DNA of 64,000 bases from the NCBI RefSeq assembly GCF_947179515.1, contig NC_067477.1, forward strand, positions 143,444,465-143,508,464, in the 5' to 3' direction. The stretch is from Apodemus sylvaticus. Its lineage: Eukaryota; Chordata; Mammalia; Rodentia; Muridae. The position numbers and the translations under genes are program-made. Below are positions 36,600 to 48,435 of this stretch, piece after piece; the stretch's first letter is position 1, and every line of letters begins with the position of its first letter. Under the pieces are notes generated by a model, which worked only from the letters and a program-made list of their open reading frames with translations, was not told the DNA's origin and searched no databases.

Positions 36600-38220
36600 A
36601 TCGTAAAAAATAAGCTTGTATCTCCTAAACAACACGTTGTAACTCGAAAAGATTTGGTGTGACATGTACGTCTAAACATGTACCCTCAAAAGAGAACTCA
36701 CAGGAGAATTTTCTTTCATCAAAATTTGTCAGAAAACACGTTTTAAGGAAATCTCGCATCGTGCAAAATTATCTTGTTTTTACTAAACAACACGGTGTAA
36801 CTCGAAAAGCTTTGGTGTTGAGTGTTTGTCTAAGCGTGTAGCCTCAAAAGAGAATGCACAGGAGAGTTTTCTCTCGAAAGAATATGTAAGAATACCACGT
36901 TATAAGGAAATACAGTGTTGCAGAGTAAAGACAAATAAGTATATATTGGAAACACTTTAGGAGAAGAAATGACGCATCGTAAAAAATTTGCTTGTATCTC
37001 GTAAACAACACGTTGTAACTCGAAAATATTTGGTGTGGCTCATACGTCTAAACGTGTAGCCTCAAAAGAGAACCCACAGGAGAACTTTCTTTCGTCATAA
37101 TTTGTCAGAAAACCACGTTTTAAGGATATCCCGCATCGTGCAAAATATCTTGTTTTTCCTAAACAACTCGTTGTAACTCGAAAAGCTTTGGTGCTGCGTG
37201 TATGTCTATGCGTGTAGCCACTTAAGAGAAGGCACAGGAGATTTTTCTCTCGAAAGAACATGTAAGAATACAACGTTATAAGGAAATACAGTGTTGCAGA
37301 GTAAAGACAAATACGTACTTATTGGAAACACTTTACGAGAAGAAATAATGCATCGTAAAAAATTACCTTGTATCTCCTAAACAACACGTGGTAACTCGAA
37401 AAGATTTGGTGTGGCTTGCACGTCTAAACGTGTAGCCTCAAAAGAGAACCAACAGGAGAATTTTCTGTCGTCAAAATTTGTCAGAACACCACGTTTTAAG
37501 GAAATCCCACATCGTGTGAACTTATCTAGTTTTTCATAAACAACACGTTGTAACTCGAAAGGTTTTGGTGTTGCTTGTATGTCTAAGTGTGTAGCCTCAA
37601 AGGGGAACACAAAGGATAGTTTTCTCTTGACAGAATATGTAAGAATACCACGTTATAAGGAAATACAGTGTTGCAGAGTAAAGACAAATACGTACGTATT
37701 GGAAACACTTTATGAGAAGAAATAACGCAGCGTACAAAATTAGCTTGTATCTCCTAAACAACACGTGGTAACTCGAAAGGATTTCGTGTGGCGTGCACGT
37801 CTAAACGTGAAGCCTCAAAAGAGAACCCACAGGAGAATTTTCTTTCGTCAAAATTTGTCAGAAAACCACGTTTTAAGGAAATCCCGCATCGTGCGAAATT
37901 ATCTTGTTTTTCATAAACATCACGTTGTAACTCAAAAAGCTTTGTTGTTGCCTGTATGTCTAAGTATGTAGCCTCAAAAGGGAATGCACAGGATAGTTTT
38001 CTCTTGAAAGAATATGTAAGAAAACCACGTTTTAAGAAATACAGTGTTGCAGAGTAAAGACAAATATGTACGTATTGGAAACACTTTACGAGAAGAATTA
38101 ACGCATTGTACAAAATTAGCTTGTATTTCCTAAACAATACGTTGTAATTCGAAAACATTTGGTGTGGTGTGTACGTCTAAATATGTAGCCTCAAAAGAGA
38201 ACACACAGGAGAATTTTCTT
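36600..38220 (+). repeat. Six-dimer (2257 bp) segmental repeat, unit 1
   Basis: Matches 38860-40480 at an offset of 2257 bp, that is six dimers. Shared rare variants include GTGTTTGTCTAAGCG, GTAGCCACTTAAGAG, GAACACCAC, CGACAGAATATG or TGACAGAATATG, and AAACGTGAA(G/A)CCTC. The same 2257 bp offset exists in copy 2 on the opposite strand (13455-13775 with the 3' part of 15649-16032). Confidence 0.82.
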
Positions 38221-38796
38221 TCGTCAAAATTTGTCAGAATCCACGTATTAAGGAAATCCCGCATTGTGCGAAATTATCTTGTTTTTCCTACACAACACTT
38301 CGTAACTAGAAAAGCTTTGGTGTTGCGTGTATGTATAAACTTGTGGCCTCAAAAGAGAATGCACAGGAGAGATTTCTCTCGAAAGACTATATAAGAATAC
38401 CACGTTATAAGGAAATACAGTGTTGCAGAGTAAAGACAAATATGTACGTATTGGAAACACTTTACGAGAAGAATTAAAGCATTGTACAAAATTAGCTTGT
38501 ATTTCCTAAACAATACGTTGTAATTCGAAAACATTTGGTGTGGCGTGTACGTCTAAATATGTAGCCTCAAAAGAGAACACACAGGAGAATTTTCTTTCGT
38601 CAAAATTTGTCAGAATCCACGTATTAAGGAAATCCCGCATTGTGCGAAATTATCTTGTTTTTCCTACACAACACTTCGTAACTCGAAAAGCTTTGGTGTT
38701 GCGTGTATGTATAAACTTGTGGCCTCAAAAGAGAATGCACAGGAGAGATTTCTCTCGAAAGAATATATAAGAATACCACGTTATAAGGAAATACAG
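38045..38796 (+). repeat. Recent tandem duplication of a single dimer
   Basis: Two adjacent dimers offset by 376 bp are almost identical, including rare variants GAATTCG-like GTAATTCGAAAACATTTGG, GAACACACAGG, CAGAATCCACGTATTAAGG, CCTACACAACACTTCG and ACTTGTGGCC. Neighbouring dimers differ from each other much more, so this is a very recent one-unit unequal exchange. Copy 2 has only one counterpart (15392-15622). Confidence 0.87.
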
Positions 38797-38859
38797 TGTT
38801 GCAGAGTAAAGACAAATACGTATATATTGGAAACACTTTACGAGAAGTAATAACGCATC

Positions 38860-40480
38860 GTACAAAATTAGCTTGTATCTCCTAAACAACACGTTGTAAC
38901 TCGAAAAGATTTGGTGTGACGTGTACGTCTAAACGTGTAGCCTCAAAAGGGAACTCACAGGAGAATTTTCTTTCAACAAAATTTGTCAGAAAACACGTTT
39001 TAAGGAAATCTCGCATCGTGCAAAATTATCTTGTTTTTCCTAAACAACACGGTGTAACTCGAAAAGCTTTGGTGTTGAGTGTTTGTCTAAGCGTGTAGCC
39101 TCAAAAGAGAATGCACAGGAGAGTTTTCTCTCGAAAGAATATGTAAGAATACCACGTTATAAGGAAATACAGTGTTGCAGAGTAAAGACAAATAAGTACA
39201 TATTGGAAACACTTTAGGAGAAGAAGTAACGCATGGTAAAAAATTTGCTTGTATCTCCTAAACAACACGTTATAACTCGAAAAGATTTGGTGTGGCGTGT
39301 ACGTCTAAACCTGTAGCCTCAAAAGACAACGCACAGGAGAACTTTCTTTCGTTAAAATTTGTCAGAAAACCACGTTTTAAGGATATCCAGCATCGTGAAA
39401 ATTATCTTGTTTTTCCCAAACAACACGTTGTTACTCGCAAAGCTTTGGTATTGCGTGTATGTCTATGCGTGTAGCCACTTAAGAGAACGCACAGGAGATT
39501 TTTCTCTCGAAAGAACATGTAAGAATACAACGTTATAAGGAAATACAGTGTTGCAGAGTAAAGACAAATACATACTTTTTGGAAACACTTTACGAGAAAA
39601 AATAACGCTTCGTAAAAAATTAGCTTGTATCTCCTAAACAACAAGTGGTAACTCGAAAAGATTTGGTGTGGCGTGCACGTCTAAACGTGTAGCCTCAAAA
39701 GAGAACCAACAGGAGAATATTCTTTCGTCAAAATTTGTCAGAACACCACTTTTTATGGAAATCCCGCATCGTGCGAAATTATCTTGTTTTTCATAAACAA
39801 CACGTTGTAACTCGAAAAGTTTTGGTGTTGCCTGTATGTCTAATTGTGTAGCCTCAAAAGGGAATGCACAGGATAGTTTTCTCGCGACAGAATATGTAAG
39901 AATACCACGTTATAAGGAAATACAGTGTTGCAGAGTAAAGACAAATATGTACGTATTGGAAACACTTTATGAGAAGAAATAAGGCATCGTACAAATTTAG
40001 CTTGTATCTCCTAAACAACACGTGGTAACTCGAAAGGATTTGGTGTGGCGTGCACGTCTAAACGTGAAACCTCAAAAGAGAACCCACAGGAGAATTTTCT
40101 TTCGTCAAAATTTGTCAGAAAACCACGTTTTAAGGAAATCCCGCATCGTGCGAAATTATCTTGTTTTTCATAAACAACACGTTGTAACTTGAAAAGCTTT
40201 GGTGTTACCTGTATGTCTAAGTGTGTAGCCTCAAAAGGGAATGCACAGGATAGTTTTCTCTCGAAAGAATATGTAAGAAAACCACGTTTTAAGGAAATAC
40301 AGTGTTGCAGAGTAAAGATAAATACGTACATATCGGAAACACTTTACGAGAAGAATTAACGCATTGTACAAAATTAGCTTGTATCTCCTAAACAATACGT
40401 TGTAATTCGAAAAGATTTGGTGTGGCATGTACGTCTAAATATGTAGCCTCAAAAGAGAACACACAGGAGAATTTTCTTTC
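38860..40480 (+). repeat. Six-dimer (2257 bp) segmental repeat, unit 2
   Basis: Second unit of the 36600-38220 repeat. Its orthologue in mirror image is copy 2 (14312-14494 pairs with 39292-39474, 13455-13775 with 40011-40331). Confidence 0.82.
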
Positions 40481-41673
40481 GTCAACATTTTTCAGAAAAC
40501 CACGTTTTAAGCTAATCCCGCATCTTGCAAAATCATCTCCTTTTTCCTAAACAACATGTTGTAACTCGAAAACCTTTGGTGTTGCGTGTATGTGTAAGGA
40601 TGGAGCCTCAAAAGAGAAGGCACAGGAGAGTTTTCCCTCGAAAGAATATGTAATAATACCATGTTATAAGGAAATACAATTTTGCAGAGTAAAGACAAAT
40701 AAGTACATATTGTAAACACTTTACGAGAAGTAATAACGCATCGTACAAAATTAACTTGTGTCTCCTAAACAATACGTTGTAACTCGAAAAGATTTGGCGT
40801 CACGTGTATGTCTAAAAGTGTAGCCTCAAAAGAGAACCCGCAGGAGAATTTTCTTTCATCAAAATTTGTCAGAAACCACGTTTTACGGAAATCTCGCATC
40901 GTGCGAAATTATCTTGTTTTTCCTAAACAACACGTTGTAATTTGAAAAGCTTTGGTGTTGCGTGTATGTCTAAGCTTGTAGCCTCAAATGAGATTGCACA
41001 GGACAGTTTTCTCTCGAAAGAATATGTAAGAATACCACGTTATAGGCAAATATAGTGTTGCAGAGTAAAGACAATTAAGTACGTATTGGAAACATTTTAA
41101 GTGAAGAAATAACGCATCGTACTAAATTAGCTTGCATCTCCTAAACAACACGTTGTAACTCGAAAGGATTTGGTGTGGCTCATACCCCTACACGTAGAGC
41201 CTCAAAAAGAACCCACAGGAGATCTTTCTTTCGTAAAAATTTTTCAGAAAACCACGTTTTATGGAAATCTCGCATCATGCGAAATTATCTTGTTTTTCCT
41301 AAACAACACGTTGTAACTCGAAAAGCTTTGGCGTTGCGTGTATGTCTAAGCGTGTACCCCAAAAGAGAACGCACAGGAGAGGTTTCCCTCGAAAGAATAT
41401 GTAAGAATACAACGTTATAAGGAAATACAGTGTTGCAAAGTAAAGACAATTAAGTACGTTTTGGACACACTTTACAAGAAGAAATAACGCATCGAAAAAA
41501 ATTTGCTTGTATCTCCTAAACAACAAGTTATAACTCGAAAAGATTTGGTGTGGCGTGTACGTCTAAACCTGTAGCCTCAAAAGACAACGCAAAGGAGAAC
41601 TTTCTTTCGTTACAATTTGTCAGAAAACCACGTTTTAAGGAAATCCCGCATCGTGCGAAATTATCTTGTTTTT

Positions 41674-43177
41674 CATAAACAACACGTTGTAACTTGAAAA
41701 GCTTTGGTGTTGCCTGTATGTCTAAGTGTGTAGCCTCAAAAGGGAACGCACAAGATAGTTTTCTCTCGAAAGAATATGTAAGAATACCACGTTATAAGGA
41801 AATACAGTGTTGCAGAGTAAAGACAAATACGTACGTATTGGACACACTTTACGAGAAGAAATAAAGCATCGTACAAAATTAGCTTGTATCTCCTAAACAA
41901 CACGCGGTAACTCGAAAGGATTAGGTGTGGCGTGCACGTCTAAACATGAAGCTTCAAAAGAGAACCAACAGAATAATTTTCTTTTGTCAAAATTTGTCAG
42001 AAAACCATGTTGTAAGGAAATCCAGCATCGTGCGAAATTATCTTGTTTTTTTAAAAACAACACGTTGTAACTCAAAAAGCTTTGGTGTTGCCTCTTTGTC
42101 TAAGTGTTTAGCCTCAAATGGGAATGCACAGGATAGTTTTCTCTTGAAAGAATATGTAAGAATACCACGTTAAAAGGAAATACAGTGTTGCAGAGTAAAG
42201 ACAAATACGTACGTATTGGAAACACTTTACGAGAATTAACACATTATAAAAAATTAGCTTGTATCTCCTAAACAACACGTTGTAACTCGAAAAGATTTGG
42301 TGTGACGTGTACGTCTGAATATGTAGCCTCAAAAGAGAACCCAAAGGAGAATTTTCTTTCGTCAAAATTTTTCAGAAAACCAGGTTTTTAGGAAATCCCT
42401 CATCGTGCGAAATCATCTTCTTTTTCCTAAACAACATGTTGTAACTCGAAAAGCTTTGGTGTTGCGTGCTTCTCTAATCGTGTAGCCTCAAAAGAGAATG
42501 CACAGGACAGTTTTCCCTCGAAAGAATATGTAAGAATACCATGTTATAAGGAAATACAGTGTTGCAGAGTAAAGACAAATATGTACGTATTGGAAACATT
42601 TTACGAGAAGAAATAGCGCATCGTAAAATATTTGCTTGTATCTCCTAAACAACACGCTGTAACTCAAAAATATTTGGTGTGGCTCGTACGGCTACACGTG
42701 TAGCCTCAAAGGAGAACCCACAGGAGAACTTTCTTTCGTCAAAATTTGTCAGAAAACCACGTTTTAAGGAAATCCCGCATCGTGCAAAATTATCTTGTTT
42801 TTCCTAAACAACACGTTGTAACTCGAAAAGATTTGGTGTTGCGTGTATGTCTGAGCATGTAGCCTCTAAAGAGAATGCACAGGAGAGTTTCTCTCGAAAA
42901 AACATGTAAGAATACAACGTTATAAGGAAATACAGTGTTGCAGAGTAAAGACAAATACATACGTATTGGAACCACTTTACGAAAAGAAATAACGCATCAT
43001 ACAAAATTAGCTTGTATCTCTTAAACAACACGTGGTAACTCGAAAGGATTTGGTGTGGCGTGCACGTCTAAATGTGTAGCCTCAAAAGAGAAGCCACAGG
43101 AGAATTTTCTTTTGTCAAAATTTGTCAGAAAACCACGTTTTAAGGAAATCCCGCATCGTGCAAAATTATCTTGTTTT
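41674..43177 (+). repeat. HOR subblock Q0 (four dimers)
   Basis: 1504 bp matching the four-dimer subblock Q1 (46935-48435) at an offset of about 5260. Markers are GGATTAGGTGTGG, TGTTGTAAGGAAATCCAGC, AACCAGGTTTTTAGG, CGTACGGCTACACG and GTCTGAGCATG. The gap to Q1 is larger than one HOR because the P subblock is duplicated in between (P0, P1). Confidence 0.86.
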
Positions 43178-45053
43178 CCATAAACAACATGTTGTAACTC
43201 GAAAAGCTATGGTGCTGCCTGTATGTCTAAGCGTGGAGCCTCAAAAGAGAAGGAAGAGGAGCGTTTTCTCTCGAAAGAATATGTAAGTATACCACGTTAT
43301 AAGGAAATATAATGTTGCAGAGTACAGACAAATACTATTGGAAACACTTTAAGAGAAGAAATAATGCATCGTACAAAATTAGCTTGTATCTCCTAAACAA
43401 CACGTTGTAACTCGAAAAAATTTGGTGTGGCTCTTACCTCTACACGTGTAGCCTCAAAAGAGAACCCACAGGAGAACTTTCTTTCGTCAACATTTTTCAG
43501 ACAACCACGTTTTATGGAAATCTCGCATCGTGCGAAATTATCTTGTTTTTCCTAAACGACACATTGTAACTCAAAAAGCTTTGGCGTTGCGTGTATGTCT
43601 AAGCATGTAGCCTGTAAAGAGAACGCACAGCAGAGTTTTCTCTCGAAAGAATATGTAAGAATACAACGTAATAAGGAAATACACTGTTGCAGAGTAAAGA
43701 CAAATAAGTACGTATTGGAAAACTTTACGAGCAGAAGTAACGCATCTTACAAAATTAGCTTGTACCTCCGAAACAACATGTTGTAACTCGAAAAGATTTG
43801 GTGTGCCGTGTATGTCTAAATGTGTAGCCTTAAAAGAGAACCCACAGGAGAATTGTCTTTCTTCAACATTTTTCAGAAAACCACGATTTAAGGAAATCCC
43901 GCATCGTGCGAAATCATCTTCTTTTTCCTAAGCAACATGTTGTAACTCGAAAAACTTTGGTGTTGCGTGTATGTGTAAGCGTGGAGCCTCAAAAGAGAAG
44001 GCATAGGAGAGTTTTCTCTCGAAAGAATATGTAAGAATACCACGTTATAAGGAAATACAATTTTGCAGAGTAAAGACAAATAAGTACTTATTGGAAACAC
44101 TTTATGAGAAGAAATAACGCATCGTAAAATATTAGCTTGTATCTCCTAAACAACACGTTGTAACTCAAAAAGATTTGGTGTGACGTGTACGTCTAAACAT
44201 GTAGCCTCAAAAGAGAACCCACAGGAGAACTTTCTTTCGTCAAAATTTTTCAGAAAACCACGTTTTATGGAAATCTCGCATCATGCGAAATTATCTCGTT
44301 TTTCCTAAACAACACGTTGTAACTCGAAAAGCTTTGGTGTTGCGTGTATGTCTAAGCATGTAGCCCAAAAGAGAACGCACAGGAGACGTTTCCCTCGAAA
44401 GAATATGTAAGAATACCACGTTATAAGGAAGTACAGTGTTGCAGAGTAAAGACAATTAAGTACGTATTGGACACACTTTACAAGAAGAAATAACGCATCG
44501 AACAAAATTTGCTTGTATCTCCTAAACAACAAGTTATAACTCGAAAAGATTTGGTGTGGCGTGTACGTCTAAACCTGTATTCTCAAAAGACAACGCACAG
44601 GAGAACTTTCTTTCGTTAAAATTTGTCAGAAAACCACGTTTTAAGGATATCCCGCATCGTGCAAAATTATCTTGTTTTTCCTAAACAACACGTTGTAACT
44701 CGAAAAGCTTTGGTGTTATGTGTATATCTAAGCGTGTAGACTCTAAAGAGAACGCACAGGAGAGTTTTCTCTCGAAAGAACATGTAAGAATACAATGTTA
44801 TAAGGAAATACAGTGTTGCAGAGTAAAGACAAATACATACATATAGGAAACACTTACGAGAAGAAATAACGCATCGTACACAATTAGCTTGTATCTCCAA
44901 AACAACACGTGATAATTCGAAAGATTTCGTGTGGCGTGCACGGCTAAACATGTAGCCTCAAAAGAGAACCCACAGGAGAATTTTCTTTCGTCAAAATTTG
45001 TCAGAAAACCACGTTTTAAGGAAATCCCGCATCGTGCAAAATTATCTTGTTTT
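43178..45053 (+). repeat. HOR subblock P0 (five dimers)
   Basis: About 1876 bp matching P1 (45054-46934) in tandem. Pairs include 43595-43786 with 45473-45664, 43888-44100 with 45766-45978 and 44305-44532 with 46183-46410. Two P subblocks side by side break the regular P-Q alternation. It holds an intact CENP-B-box-like motif at 43897-43913. Confidence 0.87.
43897..43913 (-). promoter_or_regulatory. CENP-B-box-like motif (intact), subblock P0
   Basis: Intact motif in the P subblock duplicated upstream of HOR unit 1. It is equivalent in position to 45775-45791 (1878 bp later). Confidence 0.68.
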
Positions 45054-48000
45054 CCATAAACAACACGCTGTAACTCGAAAAGCTTTGGTGTTGCCTGTAT
45101 GTCTAAGCGTGGAGCCTAAAAACAGAAAAGGCACAGGAGAGTTTTCTCTCGAAAGAATATGTAAGAATGCCACGTTATAAGGAAATATAATGTTGCAGAG
45201 TACAGACAAATACTATTGGAAACACTTTAAGAGAAGAAATAATGCATCGTACAAAATTAGCTTGTATCTCCTAAACAACACGTTGTAACTAGAAAAGATT
45301 TGGTGTGGCTCTTACCTCTACACGTGTAGCCTCAAAAGAGAACCCACAGGAGAACTTTCTTTCGTCAAAATTTTTCAGACAACCACGTTTTATGGAAATC
45401 TCGCATCGTGGGAAATTATCTTGTTTTTCCTAAACGACACATTGTAACTCAAAAAGCTTTGGCGTTGCGTGTATGTCTAAGCGTGTAGCCTCTAAAGAGA
45501 ACGCACAGGAGAGTTTTCTCTCAAAAGAATATGTAAGAATACAACGTTATAAGGAAATACAGTGTTGCAGAGTAAAGACAGATAAGTACGTATTGGAAAA
45601 CTTTACGAGCAGAAGTAACGCATCTTACAAAATTAGCTTGTATCTCCGAAACAACACGTTGTAACTCGAAAAGATTCGGTGTGCCGTGTACGTCTAAACG
45701 TGTAGCCTCAAAAGATAACCCACAGGAGAATTTTCATTCTTCAACATTTTTCAGAAAACCACGTTTTAAGGAAATCCCGCATCGTGCGAAATCATCTTCT
45801 TTTTCCAAAGCAACATGTTGTAACTCGAAAAGCTTTGGTGTTGCGTGTATGTGTAAGCGTGGAGCCTCAAAAGAGAAGGCACAGGAGAGTTTTCTCTCAA
45901 AAGAATATGTAAGAATACCACGCTATAAGGAAATACAATTTTGTAGAGTAAGGACAAATAAGTACTTATTGGAATCACTTTATGAGAATAAATAACGCAT
46001 CGTACAAAATTAGCTTATATCTCCTAAACAACACGTTGTAACTCGAAAAGATTTGGTGTGATGTGTACGTCTAAACATGTAGCCTCAAAAGAGAACCCAC
46101 AGGAGAACTTTCTTTCGTCAAAATTTTTCAGAAAACCACGTTTTATGGAAATCTAGCATCATGCGCAATTATCTTGTTTTTCCTAAACAGCATGTTGTAA
46201 CTCGAAAAGCTTTGGCATTGCGTGTATGTCTAAGCGTGTAGCCCAAAAGAGAACGCACAGGAGACGTTTCCCTCGAAAGAATATGTAAGAATACCACGTT
46301 ATAAGGAAATACAGTGTTGCAGAGTAAAGACAATTAAGCACGTATTGGACACACTTTACAAGAAGAAATAGCGCATCGAACAATATTTGCTTGTATCTCC
46401 TAAACAACAAGTTATAACTCGAAAAGATTTGGTGTGGCGTGTACGTCTAAACCTGTAGCCTCAAAGGACAACGCACAGGAGAACTTTCTTTCGTTAAAAT
46501 TTGTCAGAAAATCACGTTTTAAGGATATCCCGCATCGTGCAAAATTATCTTGTTTTTCCTAAACAACACGTTGTAATTCGAAAAGCTTTGGTGTTACGTG
46601 TATATCTAAGCGTGTAGCCTCTAAAGTGAATGCACAGGAGAGTTTTCTCTCGAAAGAACATGTAAGAATACAATGTTATAAGGAAATACAGTGTTGCAGA
46701 GTAAAGACAAATACGTACATATTGGAAACACCTTACGAGAAGAAATAACGCATCGTACAAAATTAGCTTATATCTCCTAAACAACACATGATAATTCGAA
46801 AGGATTTCATGTGGCATGCACGTCTAAACATGTAGCCTCAAAAGAGAACCCACAGGAGAATTTTCTTTCGTCAAAATTTGTCAGAAGACCAAGTTTTAAG
46901 GAAATCCCGCATCGTGCAAAATTATCTTGTTTTTCATAAACAACACGTTGTAACTTGAAAAGCTTTGGTGTTGACTGTATGTCTAAGTGTGTAACCTCAA
47001 AAGGGAACGCACAAGATAGTTTTCTCTCGAAAGAATGTGTAAGAATACCACGTTATAAGGAAATACAGTGTTGCAGAATAAAGACAAATACGTAAGTATT
47101 GGACACACTTTACGAGAAGAAATAAAGCATCGTACAAAATTAGCTTGTATCTCCTAAACAACACGTGTAACTCGAAAGGATTAGGTGTGGCGTGCACATC
47201 TAAACGTGAAGCTTCAAAAGAGAACCAACAGAATAATTTTCTTTCGTCAAAATTTGTCAGAAAACCGTGTTGTAAGGAAATCCAGCATCGTGCGAAATTA
47301 TCTTGTATTTTAAAAACAACACGTTGTAACTCAAAAAGCTTTGGTGTTGCCTGCATGTCTAAGTGTTTAGCCTCAAAAGGCAATGCACAGGATAGTTTTC
47401 TCTCGAAAGAATATGTAAGAATACCACGTTATAAGGAAATACAGTGTTGCAGAGTAAAGACAAATACGTACGTATTGGAAACACTTTACGAGAATTAATG
47501 CATTATAAAAAATTAGCTTGTATCTCCTAAACAACACATTGTAACTCGAAAAGATTTGGTGTGACGTGTACGTCTAAATATGTACCTCAATAAGAACCCA
47601 AAGGAGAATTTTCTTTCGTCAAAATTTTTCAGAAAACCAGGTTTTTAGGAAATCCCTCATCGTGCGAAATCATCTTCTTTTTTTTAAACAACATGTTGTA
47701 ACTCGAAAAGCTTTGGTGTTGCGTGCTTGTCTAATCGTGTAGCCTCAAAAGAGAATGCACAGGACAGTTTTCCCTCGAAAGAATATGTAAGAATACCATG
47801 TTATAAGGAAATACAGTGTTGCAGAGTAAAGACAAATATGTACGTATTGGAAACACTTTACGAGAAGAAATAGCACATCGTACAATATTTGCTTGTATCT
47901 CCTAAACAACACGTTGTAACTCAAAAATATTTGGTGTGGCTCGTACGGCTACACGTGTATCCTCAAAAGAGAACCCGCAGGAGAACTTTCTTTCGTCAAA

Positions 48001-48435
48001 ATTTGTCAGAAAACCACGTTTTAAGGAAATCCCGCATCGTGCAAAATTATCTTGTTTTTCCTAAACAACACGTTGTAACTCGAAAAGCTTTGGTGTTGCG
48101 TGTATGTCTGAGCATGTAGCCTCTAAAGAGAATGCACAGGAGAGTTTTCTCTCGAAAGAACATGTAAGAATACAACGTTATAAGGAAATACAGTGTTGCA
48201 GAGTAAAGACAAATACATACGTATTGGAACCACTTTATGAAAAGAAATAACGCATCATACAAAATTAGCTTGTATCTCTTAAACAACACGTGGTAACTCG
48301 AAAGGATTTGGTGTGGCGTGCACGTCTAAACGTGTAGCCTCATAAGAGAAGCCACAGGAGAATTTTCTTTAGTCAAAATTTGTCAGAAAACCACGTTTTA
48401 AGGAAATCCCGCATCGTGCAAAATTATCTTGTTTT
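45054..48435 (+). repeat. Nine-dimer HOR, unit 1 (P1 + Q1)
   Basis: 3382 bp containing nine A+B dimers with B starts listed in the array entry. Adjacent dimers within the unit are clearly different from each other, while equivalent dimers in units 2 and 3 are nearly identical, which defines a higher-order repeat. P1 (45054-46934) has five dimers and Q1 (46935-48435) has four. Only one of the nine A halves carries an intact box (45775-45791). Neighbouring open frames here are just repeat by-products. Confidence 0.92.
45775..45791 (-). promoter_or_regulatory. CENP-B-box-like motif, sole intact box of HOR unit 1
   Basis: The third A half of the unit holds the only intact motif. The other eight A halves in this unit carry, on the + strand, variants such as TCCCGCATCGTGCAAAA (TTCG to TTTG), TCTCGCATCGTGG, TCTAGCATCATGCGCAA, TCCAGCATC and TCCCTCATC. 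Each breaks at least one essential base. Confidence 0.72.

Larger units (their letters stand above)
34670..37610 (-). repeat. Right arm of the large inverted repeat (copy-3 type)
   Basis: Reverse complement of 23800-26736, with coordinate sum 61406 across several kb. Small differences are spread along the arm, so it is a real diverged duplication and not a mirror-read artefact. At about 37610 it changes partner: beyond this point the best mirror is copy 2 (sum 53786), or copy 3 after six extra dimers. Confidence 0.9.
34821..41673 (+). repeat. Satellite block F5, part 1 (mirror of earlier blocks)
   Basis: Dimers in F orientation. 34821-37610 mirrors copy 3 and 37765-40640 mirrors copy 2. From 40640 to 41673 the dimers no longer match either. 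Those at 41180-41600 already resemble the five-dimer subblock of the downstream HOR (for example 41299-41526 with 46183-46410). No gene is seen. Confidence 0.9.
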
